Of a stretch of 37,010 bases of DNA, positions 14,807 through 23,199 are shown in pieces. The stretch covers positions 1 through 37,010 of the forward strand of contig NZ_AWSA01000044.1 in assembly GCF_000576595.1 (NCBI RefSeq), read 5' to 3'. Numbering within the stretch: the first letter of the stretch is position 1; the number at the start of each line of letters is the position of its first letter. The notes under the pieces are model-generated. The model was not told the DNA's origin. It did not search any database and was given only the letters and a program-made list of their open reading frames with translations. The DNA is from Intrasporangium oryzae NRRL B-24470 (lineage in GTDB: Bacteria; Actinomycetota; Actinomycetes; Actinomycetales; Dermatophilaceae). The position numbers and the translations under genes were made by a program.

Positions 14807-17134
14807 ATGAGCACCCTGATCTCCCACCGCCCGCACGGCATCGAGCACCCGTATGCCGTCTCGCCCGACCAGCGTGTCCCCGTCCTCCCGGAGGTGGGCG
14901 AGACCATGACGATCGGGGTCCAGGCCCGGCCCGAGGTGAGCTCGGTCGTGTGCGAGTGGCGCACCCGGCCAGCCGGCCGTCGGCACGGCGGGTCCGAGGA
15001 CACGGTGAGCCCCCTCGTGATGGCCCCGGTGACGTCGAGTGCCGCGGACGCAGCGGCGCTCGCCGGTGGGGAGGGCCACCTCGCGGAGGCGCAAGCCGCC
15101 TCCATCGGCGGTTCGGGCGGCTGGGCCGTCACGTCACCGCCGCTCGACGAACCCGACGGCTACGCCTACCGGTTCGTCGCGACGACCGACGACGGGCGGA
15201 CCGAGGCGAGCGACTGGTACGACGTGGCTCCCGCGCGCTGGACGGCATCCGCTGACCTGCCGACCGGGATGACCGCCTCTCTCACCGGCGCCGCCGGGCA
15301 CCTCGTGCCGGGCTCGGTCGAGTGGCTCGTGTCCGTCGAAGGGATCCACCGGGTCCGGTTCGCCCTCGGGCTCGCCGAGGGCGACCACGTCGTCGGCTTC
15401 GGGGAGCGCTACGACGCGCTCGACCAGGCCGGTCGCCGGCTCGATGCCGTCGTCTTCGAGCAGTACAAGTCGCAGGGCGTCCACGGCCGGACCTACCTGC
15501 CGATGCCGTTCGCGCACGTCATCGGGACCGGAGGCGCCGGGGACTCGGACGGCCCGGCCGCGAGCTCGTGGGGGTTCCACGTCCGGACGAGCCGGCGCAC
15601 GTGGTTCGACGTCGGTGCGACTCGCCCGGACCGGCTCGTCGTCGAGGTCGCCCTCGGCGGCACACCGGAGGAGACGGTCGACGTCGCCTGCTACGACGGG
15701 ACGCCCACCGAGGTCCTCCGCGCCTTCCTCGACGAGGTGGGCCGGGCCGAGGAGCTCCCCTCATGGGTCTTCCGGCTCTGGGCCTCGGGCAACGAGTGGA
15801 ACACCGAGGCGCTCGTCCGCGAGCGGATGGACACCCACCGTGACCTCGACATCCCGGTCGGCGTCGTCGTCATCGAGGCCTGGAGCGACGAGGAGGGCAT
15901 CATGATCTTCCGCGACGCCACCTACGTGCCCCACCCCGACGGCTCGCCGTTCGCCGCAGACGACTTCACCTTCCCGGCCGACGGTGCCTGGCCAGATCCC
16001 CGGGCCATGGTCGACGACCTCCACGCCCGGGGCATCAAGGTCGTCCTCTGGCAGATCCCCCTTCTCAAGACCGCCCGCTCGGAGGAGGGCCTCCACGAGC
16101 AGGTCCTCGCCGAGGGCGAGGCGATGGTGCGCGGAGGCCACGCGGTCCGCGAAGCCGACGGGACGGCATACCTCAACCGGGGTTGGTGGTTCCCGAAGTC
16201 GCTCATGCCCGACCTGTCGACGCAGCGCACCCGCGACTGGTGGACGGCCAAGCGCGACTACCTCGTCCGCGACCTCGACATCGACGGGTTCAAGACCGAC
16301 GGCGGAGAGCACGCGTGGGGCCACGACCTGCGCTACGGCGACGGCCGCCGCGGCGACGAGGGCAACAACCTCTACCCAGTGCACTACGCTCGGGCGCTCG
16401 GCGACCTCCTCCGCAAGCACGGCAAGGCGCCGATCACCTTCTCCCGCAGTGGTTTCACCGGTTCACAGGCCCACGGGATCTTCTGGGCCGGCGACGAGGA
16501 CTCGACGTGGGAGGCCTTCCGCCACTCGATCACGGCCGGTCTGACGGCCGCCTCCTGCGGGATCGTCTACTGGGGCTGGGACCTCGCCGGATTCTCCGGG
16601 CCGGGCCCCGACGCCGAGCTCTACCTCCGCGCGGCAGGAGCGTCGGTATTCATGCCGATCATGCAGTACCACTCGGAGTTCAACCACCACCAGCTGCCGC
16701 TGCGCGACCGGACCCCGTGGCACGTCGCCGAGCTGACGGGTGACGAGCGCGTCGTCCCCGTGTTCCGCCGGCTCGCGCACCTGCGCGAGGCGCTCGTCGA
16801 CTACCTCACGACCTCCGCGGCGCAGACCGTCGCGACGGACCGCCCCCTCATGCGGCCGCTCTTCTTCGACCACCCCGGCGAACCCGGCGCGTGGGACCAC
16901 CCGCAGCAGTGGATGCTCGGCGCGGACCTCCTCGTCGCCGCGGTGACCGAGCCGGCCGCGACGACCTGGCGCGCCTGGCTCCCGACGGGGGAGTGGGTCG
17001 ACGTCTGGACGGGGGCCGCCGTGACCGGCGGCGCCGTCGTCGAGCGCGACGTGCCGATCGACGTCGTGCCCGTGTGGTGCCGCGCCGAGTCGTGGCCGTC
17101 CCTGCGCGGCGTGTTCGAGAGGATGGGCGGATGA
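14807..17134 (+). CDS. Glycoside hydrolase family 31, cytoplasmic, FKTDGGE type
   Basis: This 775-residue enzyme is a retaining GH31 glycosidase. An N-terminal beta-sandwich (to about 310) precedes a TIM barrel. The nucleophile is D498 in GFKTDGGEHAW, and the acid/base is D563 in WAGDEDSTW. The nucleophile context (TDGGE) differs from the WNDMNEP of classical alpha-glucosidases and of the next gene, so the two are likely to have different linkage specificity. No signal peptide is present, so it acts on imported oligosaccharide. Its stop overlaps the ATG of the second GH31 gene (ATGA). It could be an alpha-glucosidase, alpha-xylosidase, alpha-galactosidase or cycloalternan-type enzyme; the sequence alone does not decide. 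Confidence 0.9.
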   Translation: MSTLISHRPHGIEHPYAVSPDQRVPVLPEVGETMTIGVQARPEVSSVVCEWRTRPAGRRHGGSEDTVSPLVMAPVTSSAADAAALAGGEGHLAEAQAASIGGSGGWAVTSPPLDEPDGYAYRFVATTDDGRTEASDWYDVAPARWTASADLPTGMTASLTGAAGHLVPGSVEWLVSVEGIHRVRFALGLAEGDHVVGFGERYDALDQAGRRLDAVVFEQYKSQGVHGRTYLPMPFAHVIGTGGAGDSDGPAASSWGFHVRTSRRTWFDVGATRPDRLVVEVALGGTPEETVDVACYDGTPTEVLRAFLDEVGRAEELPSWVFRLWASGNEWNTEALVRERMDTHRDLDIPVGVVVIEAWSDEEGIMIFRDATYVPHPDGSPFAADDFTFPADGAWPDPRAMVDDLHARGIKVVLWQIPLLKTARSEEGLHEQVLAEGEAMVRGGHAVREADGTAYLNRGWWFPKSLMPDLSTQRTRDWWTAKRDYLVRDLDIDGFKTDGGEHAWGHDLRYGDGRRGDEGNNLYPVHYARALGDLLRKHGKAPITFSRSGFTGSQAHGIFWAGDEDSTWEAFRHSITAGLTAASCGIVYWGWDLAGFSGPGPDAELYLRAAGASVFMPIMQYHSEFNHHQLPLRDRTPWHVAELTGDERVVPVFRRLAHLREALVDYLTTSAAQTVATDRPLMRPLFFDHPGEPGAWDHPQQWMLGADLLVAAVTEPAATTWRAWLPTGEWVDVWTGAAVTGGAVVERDVPIDVVPVWCRAESWPSLRGVFERMGG

Positions 17135-19515
17135 GGACCGACCACTTCATCCGGTTCGAGCGGGTCACCGCCGTCGAGGAGACGAGGCGCGGGCTCCTCG
17201 CCGACGTCCACGGCGAACGCCTCCGCGTCGAGGTCGTGCGCCCCGACGTCGTGCGCCTCCAGATGAGCCGTGGCGGCACCTTCGACGAGCAGCCGACGTA
17301 TGCCGTGTGCGTCGACCCGTTCGAGCGCCCGGTCGCGTGGCGGGCAGAGTCGGACGGCGAGGCCTGGCGGATCGTCACCGAGGCGATGACGGTGACCTTG
17401 TGGCTCGACCCGTTCCGCATCGACGTGCACCGGGCCGACGGGTCCGTCGTCCTCGAGACGGCCGCCGACGAGCACGGTCGCTACTGGACCTACGCCACGC
17501 TCAACGACGCCTTCACGATGCGGCGCCGGTGCGGCGTCGGCGACGCGATCTTCGGGCTCGGCGAGAAGGGCGGCCACCTCGACCGGAAGGGCCGCGACTT
17601 CACGATGTGGAACACCGACGTCCTCAACCCCGACGGGACGGCGGAGTTCCGAGCCGGGCTCGCGCCCGACGACCCGCGGGCCGACATGACGAGCGTCGAG
17701 TTCGACCCGTACTACGTGACGATCCCGTTCTTCTACCACCAGGCTGGGCCCGGAGGCGCGATGTCTGGGTCGTTCGTCGACAACGGCTACCGCGGGTCCT
17801 ACGAGTTCAGCCGCCCGACCGAGTACCGGATCGGCTTCGAGGGCGGCCAGTGGACGGAGTACGTCTTCGCGGGCCCGTCGATGCCCGGCATCCTCGAGGC
17901 GTACACGTGGCTGACCGGGCGAGCGAGCCTGCCGCCACTGTGGTCGCTCGGCTACCACCAGTGCCGCTGGCACGCCTACTCCCAGGACGACGTCGAACGG
18001 CTCGGCGCACGCCACCGCGACGACGGCTTCCCGTGCGACGGGCTCTGGCTCGACATCGAGCACATGGACGGGTTCCGCGTCTTCACGTGGGACGAGTCGC
18101 GCTTCCCTGACCCGGCCGGGATGCTGAAGCGCCTGTCCGAGAAGGGCTTCCGCGTCATCTCGATCGTCGACCCCGGCGTCAAGCGCGACCCCGGGTACTG
18201 GGTCTACGACGAGGGCGTCGAGCGGGACGTCTTCTGCAGGACGGAGGGCGGCGACACCTACATCGGCCAGGTGTGGCCCGGCGACACGGCGTTCCCCGAC
18301 TTCTCGACCGAGGAGGGCCGGGCCTGGTGGGGTGAGCTCAACGCCGGCCACGTCGCGTCGGGCCTCGCCGGCATCTGGAACGACATGAACGAGCCGGCGA
18401 CGGGCAGCATCCCCGCCGAGCGGATGCTCTTCCAAGACGGCCACGCCTCGCACGCGAGGTTCCACAACCAGTACGCCCTGCTCATGGCCATGGGCACGCA
18501 CGAGGGACTGCGCTCGGCGCGGCCCGACCTGAGGACCTTCATCCTGTCCCGCGCCGGCTTCGCCGGGATCCAGCGGTATGCCGCCAACTGGATGGGCGAC
18601 AACCAGTCCCGCTGGGACCACCTCTGGCTCAGCATCACGATGGGGTCGGGCTTCGGCGTCTCGGGGCAGCCGTTCGTCGGCGCGGACATCGGCGGCTTCC
18701 AGGGCAACTCCAACGCCGAGCTGTTCCTGCGGTGGATGCAGCTGGGGGTCCTCACGCCGTTCTGCCGCAACCACAACGAGATCGGCAACATCGACCAGTA
18801 CGCCTGGGCCTTCGGCGAGGCGGTCCACGACCACGCCCGCGAGGCGGTCCGGCTGCGCTACCGGCTCATGCCGTACATCTACGCGGCCTTCGTCCGGGCT
18901 TCGGAGACGGGCGAGCCGGTCCAGCGCCCGCTCGTGTTCGACCACCAGGACGAGCCGGCGGCCGCGGCCGCCGAGGACCAGTACCTCTTCGGGCGCGACC
19001 TGCTCGTCGCCCCGGTGACCGCCCCGGGCGTGACGGCCCGCCAGGTCTACCTCCCGGTCGGGCACTGGTACGACTGGCACACGGGCGAGCTGCACGAGGG
19101 CGGCCGCTACGTCATCGCGCCCACGCCGATGGACCGGATCCCGGTCTACGCCCGGGCGGGTGCGGTCATCCCGATGTGGCCCGAGGCGCCCCCGTCGACG
19201 GACGGCCACCACCCGGAGACGATCGAGCTGCACGCGTTCGAGCCCGTCACGGACGGCCGTCGTGAGTCCCTGCTCGTCGAGGACGACGGCCTGACGTTCG
19301 CGGCCCTGTCGGGCGCACACGTGCGAACGACGTTCGTCGTCACCCGGGAGGCGGGCGAGGTCGCGATCGAGACACGGACGGAGGGCGACGGGTATCCCGA
19401 GCACCGGCGGCAGGCGTTCCACCTCGTGGCGCACGGCCCGTCGGGGCAGGTCGACCTCGGGACGCTCGCTCCCGGCCGCGTCGTGCTCCGCCCGGCCGAC
19501 CCCACCGACGACTGA
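17131..19515 (+). CDS. Glycoside hydrolase family 31 alpha-glucosidase-like
   Basis: This 794-residue cytoplasmic enzyme has the full GH31 architecture. An N-terminal galactose-mutarotase-like sandwich includes IFGLGEKGGHLDRKG at about 144-158. The (beta/alpha)8 barrel carries nucleophile D418 in GIWNDMNEP and acid/base D490 in WMGDNQSRW, and two C-terminal beta domains follow. The barrel also carries DGLWLDIEHMDGFRVFTWD, typical of alpha-glucosidases. It overlaps the preceding GH31 gene by 4 bp and ends the operon. Together with that enzyme it probably converts an imported alpha-glucan oligosaccharide to glucose. Branched or cyclic isomalto/nigero-type substrates are plausible by analogy with Listeria lmo0178-0183; this is inference. 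Confidence 0.93.
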   Translation: MRTDHFIRFERVTAVEETRRGLLADVHGERLRVEVVRPDVVRLQMSRGGTFDEQPTYAVCVDPFERPVAWRAESDGEAWRIVTEAMTVTLWLDPFRIDVHRADGSVVLETAADEHGRYWTYATLNDAFTMRRRCGVGDAIFGLGEKGGHLDRKGRDFTMWNTDVLNPDGTAEFRAGLAPDDPRADMTSVEFDPYYVTIPFFYHQAGPGGAMSGSFVDNGYRGSYEFSRPTEYRIGFEGGQWTEYVFAGPSMPGILEAYTWLTGRASLPPLWSLGYHQCRWHAYSQDDVERLGARHRDDGFPCDGLWLDIEHMDGFRVFTWDESRFPDPAGMLKRLSEKGFRVISIVDPGVKRDPGYWVYDEGVERDVFCRTEGGDTYIGQVWPGDTAFPDFSTEEGRAWWGELNAGHVASGLAGIWNDMNEPATGSIPAERMLFQDGHASHARFHNQYALLMAMGTHEGLRSARPDLRTFILSRAGFAGIQRYAANWMGDNQSRWDHLWLSITMGSGFGVSGQPFVGADIGGFQGNSNAELFLRWMQLGVLTPFCRNHNEIGNIDQYAWAFGEAVHDHAREAVRLRYRLMPYIYAAFVRASETGEPVQRPLVFDHQDEPAAAAAEDQYLFGRDLLVAPVTAPGVTARQVYLPVGHWYDWHTGELHEGGRYVIAPTPMDRIPVYARAGAVIPMWPEAPPSTDGHHPETIELHAFEPVTDGRRESLLVEDDGLTFAALSGAHVRTTFVVTREAGEVAIETRTEGDGYPEHRRQAFHLVAHGPSGQVDLGTLAPGRVVLRPADPTDD

Positions 19516-19524
19516 CCCGGTCGG

Positions 19525-19541
19525 GCGGGCTCGGGGCCCGC
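19525..19541. terminator. Candidate terminator at the end of the GH31 operon
   Basis: GCGGGC (19525-19530) and GCCCGC (19536-19541) form a 6-bp stem with a 5-nt loop in the 28-bp gap between convergent stops. It is short, so confidence is limited. Confidence 0.4.
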
Positions 19542-19543
19542 TG

Positions 19544-20353
19544 CTACCGGCGGCCTGCGCCTCGGAGGAGGTCGAGGTCCGGGCCCCAGGCGTCGATCGT
19601 CGTGCTGAGGTCGTCCCGTCCGAGCGCGGCGTCGCGGCGCCGGCACTCTCGCTCCACCGACGCGAACACCTCGCGGAGCGCGGCCGGGTCGCCGTCGAGC
19701 AGGGCCTCGAGCTGTGGAACGAGGACGTCCGCCGACCATTCCGGAACCGCGAGCGGGTGCTCACGCAGCTCCCACGCGAGGTACTTGTTGTAGGGGCGAA
19801 CCCGGCCACCGAGGGCGAAGACGACGTCGAGCAGCCAAGGCACGGACTCCGCCGCGTCGAGCCTGCGCCCGGTCTCGCGTCCCTCCCGGTCGGCCTTGAG
19901 CGCCCGGTAGACGAGGTTGACGTACCCGTCGAGACGCGCCCCGAGGACGGCGTCCTGCTCGGTCGGCGTCAGGATCGCCTGTCGGTGCACGGCCGCGGAG
20001 ACCCTGCCGCCAGTGTCGTCGCGGAGCACCCGGGCCCAGGCGAAGGACCAGCGGTACCAGTACCCGTCCGTGCCGAACGTTTCCGGCCGCTCCAGCTCGG
20101 CGAGGGAGACCGGGACCTCGTCGACCGCCGCGCTCCGCAGGACTGTGGTGTCGGCGGGTGCGTCCCGGACGACGAACACGTCGACGTCCGACCACCGCGT
20201 CGCCATGCCCCGCGCGGCGGACCCGCTGAGGACGACCCCGACGATCTGCGGGTCCTCGCGGCCGAGGATCTCGTCGAGGGCTGCCTGGGCCGCGGCCGGC
20301 AGCCCGCCCGGCTGCTCGTGCGGGATCGACCCGGTCATTCCCTCGTCCGCCAT
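19544..20353 (-). CDS. Nucleotidyltransferase-domain protein
   Basis: The 269-residue protein has the polymerase-beta-type nucleotidyltransferase signature GSAARG (44-49) followed by SDVDVFVV (55-62), giving the two metal-binding aspartates D56 and D58. Such proteins transfer a nucleotide to antibiotics, proteins or RNA; the substrate is not visible. A helical C-terminal half (about 120-260) includes DGYVNLVYRALKADREGR and resembles substrate domains in aminoglycoside adenylyltransferase-like proteins. ATG 20353 follows GGGGGA at 5 nt; an upstream ATG at 20386 is less well supported. It converges on the GH31 operon. Confidence 0.82.
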   Translation of the reverse strand: MADEGMTGSIPHEQPGGLPAAAQAALDEILGREDPQIVGVVLSGSAARGMATRWSDVDVFVVRDAPADTTVLRSAAVDEVPVSLAELERPETFGTDGYWYRWSFAWARVLRDDTGGRVSAAVHRQAILTPTEQDAVLGARLDGYVNLVYRALKADREGRETGRRLDAAESVPWLLDVVFALGGRVRPYNKYLAWELREHPLAVPEWSADVLVPQLEALLDGDPAALREVFASVERECRRRDAALGRDDLSTTIDAWGPDLDLLRGAGRR

Positions 20354-20443
20354 CGTGTCCCCCTGCGCTCCGGGGCGTCGCAGCATCGTGGCACACCCAG
20401 TGCCCGGTTCGGGCTGGTCCGACGGCTGCCGCTGACGCGCGGC

Positions 20444-21637
20444 TCAGGGGAGCCCCGCCGAGTCCCTCAGCCGCTGGTACAGGGTCCGGTGCCGCGACCA
20501 GGGCGGGTCGCCGACCGAGGGGGCCATCGGGTCGCCGCCGATCGCAGCCCCGTCGAGGGCCGACCCATCGCCCATGGCCCCGTCGATGAGGACTCCGTCG
20601 ATGAAGACTCCGTCGACCACGACCCCGTCGACCACCGCCCCGTCGATCACGGCCCCGTCGATCACGGCCCCGTCGACCAAGGCCCCCTCAGCCGGGCCGT
20701 GCGTACCGGCCCAACGCGCACCGGCCCCGCCAGCACGGGCACGTCCGAGCGACCGCCGGATGGCCTCCGCGACGGGCAGCGGCCCGCTCTCCGCAGCCCC
20801 GAGCTCACCCGCGGCGTCCCGGCCCGCGACCATGTCGTGCCCCAGGCTCGGGATGAGCGAGCCGACGAGCGCCGCGGGGACGTCGACGACGGCCCCGACC
20901 ACGCGCGTGACTGCGTCGACGGGAGCCAGCCACACCGGGACCTGGATGCGCACCAGACCCGACTCGGCGGCATACGCCCGGAGGAGCTCGGCGTAGGTGA
21001 CCCGGTCGGGACCGACGACGTCGAGATGACCCGTCACGTCGGGCCGCTCGAGCGCCTCCGCGAGGAAGTGGACGGCGTCGGCGACGGCGACCGGCTGGAT
21101 CAAGGTCGTGGCCATCCACGCCGGGACCGTCTGCACGACCGGGAGCCGCTCGGAGAGCTGCCGCATCACCTCGAAGCTCGTCGACCCCGCGCCGATGACC
21201 ATCGAGGCGCGCAGCGTCAGGACCGACGACTCGGCGCTGCTGAGGATCTCCTCGACCTCCAGGCGCGAGAGCAGGTGGTCCGAGAGCTCCTCGCGCGGCC
21301 CGTCCGGCACGATCCCCGACAGGTAGACGAGCCGTCCGACGCCACCGACGCCGACGGCGTGACGCACGTTGTCGGCGGCCTGCCGGTCCCGGGTCATGAA
21401 GTCGTCCTCACCGAGCCCGTGCACGAGGTAGCAGACGGCGTCGGCTCCCTCGACCGCCGCGACGACCTGCGCCTCGTCGAGGACGTCGGCCCGGCGCCAC
21501 TCGACGTCGCGGACCCAGGGGTATGCCGCTCGGCGGGTTCCGCGGTACGTCGCGACCACGTCGTGGCCCCGGCCGAGCAGCTCCGGGACGAGCCGCGAGC
21601 CGACGTACCCGCTCGCCCCCACGACGACGACCCTCAT
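20444..21637 (-). CDS. NAD(P)-binding Rossmann protein with inserted pentapeptide repeat
   Basis: The N-terminal 280 residues are an atypical short-chain dehydrogenase/NAD(P)-binding domain: GASGYVGSRL at 7-16 binds the dinucleotide, and LVYLSGIVP near 104-112 is a family-typical strand. The usual YxxxK pair is not obvious. Residues about 315-360 are an in-frame pentapeptide repeat of the form [VI]DG[AV][VFLM], encoded by a 15-bp DNA repeat, followed by a polar tail with WSRHRTLYQRLRD. The gene lies 33 bp downstream of the CoxG-like gene and is probably co-transcribed with it. The catalytic role is unknown. Confidence 0.8.
   Translation of the reverse strand: MRVVVVGASGYVGSRLVPELLGRGHDVVATYRGTRRAAYPWVRDVEWRRADVLDEAQVVAAVEGADAVCYLVHGLGEDDFMTRDRQAADNVRHAVGVGGVGRLVYLSGIVPDGPREELSDHLLSRLEVEEILSSAESSVLTLRASMVIGAGSTSFEVMRQLSERLPVVQTVPAWMATTLIQPVAVADAVHFLAEALERPDVTGHLDVVGPDRVTYAELLRAYAAESGLVRIQVPVWLAPVDAVTRVVGAVVDVPAALVGSLIPSLGHDMVAGRDAAGELGAAESGPLPVAEAIRRSLGRARAGGAGARWAGTHGPAEGALVDGAVIDGAVIDGAVVDGVVVDGVFIDGVLIDGAMGDGSALDGAAIGGDPMAPSVGDPPWSRHRTLYQRLRDSAGLP
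20549..20688. repeat. 15-bp coding minisatellite, about nine units
   Basis: CGTCGA starts at 20551, 20581, 20596, 20611, 20626, 20641, 20656 and 20671 with strict 15-bp spacing; the unit between 20551 and 20581 is degenerate. The central copies (20641-20685) are near identical, suggesting recent slippage or unequal exchange. On the minus strand it encodes IDGAV-type pentapeptides. Confidence 0.9.
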
Positions 21638-21670
21638 CGGGGCGGGCCGGAGGCGGTCACCGGTTGTGCC

Positions 21671-22315
21671 TCACCGTCGTCGCTGACCCGGGGCCGGCCC
21701 GCCACCCGGACCCTGGCCTTTGCCCTTGCCCTTGCCGTTGCCTTCACTCGGCCCGCGACCGCGCAGCGAGCTCGCGAACGACCCGAAGAGGTCGGCGGCG
21801 GACCGGACGATGTCGAGGTCGTCCTCGTCGTCCGCGTTCGCCACGGCGCTCTCGGGACTCGCCATCCGCGTCAGGAACCGGGTGACGAGTGGGTCGGAGG
21901 CGCGTTGCACGAGGCCGGTCCCGAAGTCCATGGGCGCGCCGACGAAGACGAGGTCCGTGACAAGTCGCGCATCGGTGCGCGCCGCGCTCGCGTCCGCGCC
22001 GGCGCCCGACGTCCTGGCCGGCTTCAGCGTCAGCGAGATCGCGATGTCGGCGTTGCCGAGGCCGTGGCGCTCGCGTCCGGTCGCCTCGAGGTGCGCCTTC
22101 CGCGCGTCCTCGTCGCGCTCGGTCATCGACCCCGTCCCGTCGAACGTCATCGTGAACGGTCCGAGCTTGGCCCGGATCGAGCCGACGAAGTCGTCGCCGT
22201 GGACCTCGGTCACGGCCGCGCCGGGGAAGGAGCGACCGATCCGGTAGAGGTCCATGAACGCGGCCCAGACGTCGTCCACAGGTGCGTCGAGGGTCTGGCG
22301 GTGCGTCAGCCTCAT
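21671..22315 (-). CDS. CoxG-like SRPBCC protein
   Basis: The 214-residue product begins MRLTHRQTLDAPVDDVWAAF, the usual start of CoxG (CO dehydrogenase subunit G)-like SRPBCC proteins. The Bet v 1-type domain continues to about residue 145 (GPFTMTFDGTGSMTERD and FGTGLVQRASDPLVTRFL). A low-complexity tail rich in Gly and Lys ends it (GKGKGKG). No coxMSL genes are nearby, so a link to CO oxidation is not implied. ATG 22315 is chosen because the conserved domain begins there and AAGGGA lies upstream; an upstream ATG at 22363 would add a repetitive TEPPTE peptide. The membrane-targeting C-terminus seen in some CoxG proteins is not evident. Confidence 0.75.
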   Translation of the reverse strand: MRLTHRQTLDAPVDDVWAAFMDLYRIGRSFPGAAVTEVHGDDFVGSIRAKLGPFTMTFDGTGSMTERDEDARKAHLEATGRERHGLGNADIAISLTLKPARTSGAGADASAARTDARLVTDLVFVGAPMDFGTGLVQRASDPLVTRFLTRMASPESAVANADDEDDLDIVRSAADLFGSFASSLRGRGPSEGNGKGKGKGQGPGGGPAPGQRRR

Positions 22316-22515
22316 GCGAGTCGTCCCTTGCTCGGTGGGTGGCTCGGTGGGTGCCTCATCCATCGTCGCCCATACCCGCTCCTCCGGCGAGTGCCGCCGC
22401 CGGCCGCATCGCGTCACACATCCCGCCGTTCTCTGGCGTGGGTCCCGGCCGAGTGGCAGTCTCGACGTACAGGGTGGTTTCTGGGCCCGCGACGGGACGG
22501 GGCTGGGGAGGGAAC

Positions 22516-23199
22516 ATGAAGCGAGCACGGGCCATCGGTTCGGCCGTCGCGATCTCGGTCGTGGCTGCCGGCCTCACCGCTTCGCCCGCGGCAGCGGCGC
22601 AGCCTCGGATCTACCACACCATCAAGGCCGCCAACGGGTTCGCCTTCCTCGACGAGACCCGGGGCTGCGAACGGACCGAGGTCTTCGTCTCCTCGAGCAG
22701 GGCGATGTATGCCGCCCAGCCCGGTCCCGTGGTCAAGCAGGGGTTCACGGATGCGCTCGTCCGCGTCACCGACCTCTGCGCGCTCCGGGCTGCCGCAGGC
22801 GGGGGACCTCCCGTCGTGTTCGAGGCGGAGGGGCGCGCGATGGTGCCGCTCACCGTCGACGCTCGCCTGACGAGGGCCTCGGTCGAGGCGGACCTGCCGG
22901 GAGCCGACGGTGCGGGCAACCCGGTCACGATCCATCTTGCGACGAACTGGACCGGGACGGGCGCGCTCGAGCACACGAGCGTGCACAACCATGTGCTCGT
23001 CCCGGGCACCGGCGTCGTGAATGCGAACGACAACAACCTGCGTCGCGAAGTCACGGCCCGGGTCTCCGTGACGGGGGCCGACCGCGCCGCCTCGGGCACT
23101 GCTGCCGAGGCGTCCCTCGAGCTGGTGAAGTCGATGTGCATCGAGGTGCCGCGACCGGGAGTCGAAGGGTTCTACCCGTGCTTCGGGTTCCCGGGCTGA
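22516..23199 (+). CDS. Secreted protein of unknown function
   Basis: I do not recognise a family. The 227-residue product has a clear Sec signal peptide: MKRARAIG, a hydrophobic core, and a likely AAA-type cleavage site near residues 25-30. The mature protein is predicted to be mostly beta and has four cysteines (GCERT, LCAL, MCIEV, PCFG), enough for two disulfides. A GGGGAGGGA site sits 5 bp before the ATG. The end of the gene overlaps the start of the downstream SRPBCC gene by 22 bp in another frame, suggesting coupling. It has one GTATGCCG word at 22707. Confidence 0.78.
   Translation: MKRARAIGSAVAISVVAAGLTASPAAAAQPRIYHTIKAANGFAFLDETRGCERTEVFVSSSRAMYAAQPGPVVKQGFTDALVRVTDLCALRAAAGGGPPVVFEAEGRAMVPLTVDARLTRASVEADLPGADGAGNPVTIHLATNWTGTGALEHTSVHNHVLVPGTGVVNANDNNLRREVTARVSVTGADRAASGTAAEASLELVKSMCIEVPRPGVEGFYPCFGFPG

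Noticed and set aside
14807-19515. Secreted cycloalternan-forming enzymes (CtsY/CtsZ type)
   Set aside because: Neither GH31 protein has a signal peptide or the carbohydrate-binding extensions expected of the secreted transferases.
16801-19809. Open minus-strand frame of about 1,000 codons opposite the second GH31 gene
   Set aside because: It mirrors a well-supported GH31 coding frame; long antisense frames are expected at this GC content, and its translation is low complexity with no recognisable domain.
20549-20688. Standard pentapeptide-repeat (A(D/N)Lxx) protein
   Set aside because: The period is right but the consensus [VI]DG[AV]x lacks the central Leu/Phe of the family.
21671-22315. 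Part of a CO dehydrogenase locus
   Set aside because: The CoxG-like fold is present but no coxM, coxS, coxL or maturation gene is nearby.
19757-22519. Open plus-strand frame of about 920 codons
   Set aside because: It is antisense to three genes with clear motifs and ribosome sites and reads as Arg/Pro/Gly-rich sequence without domains.
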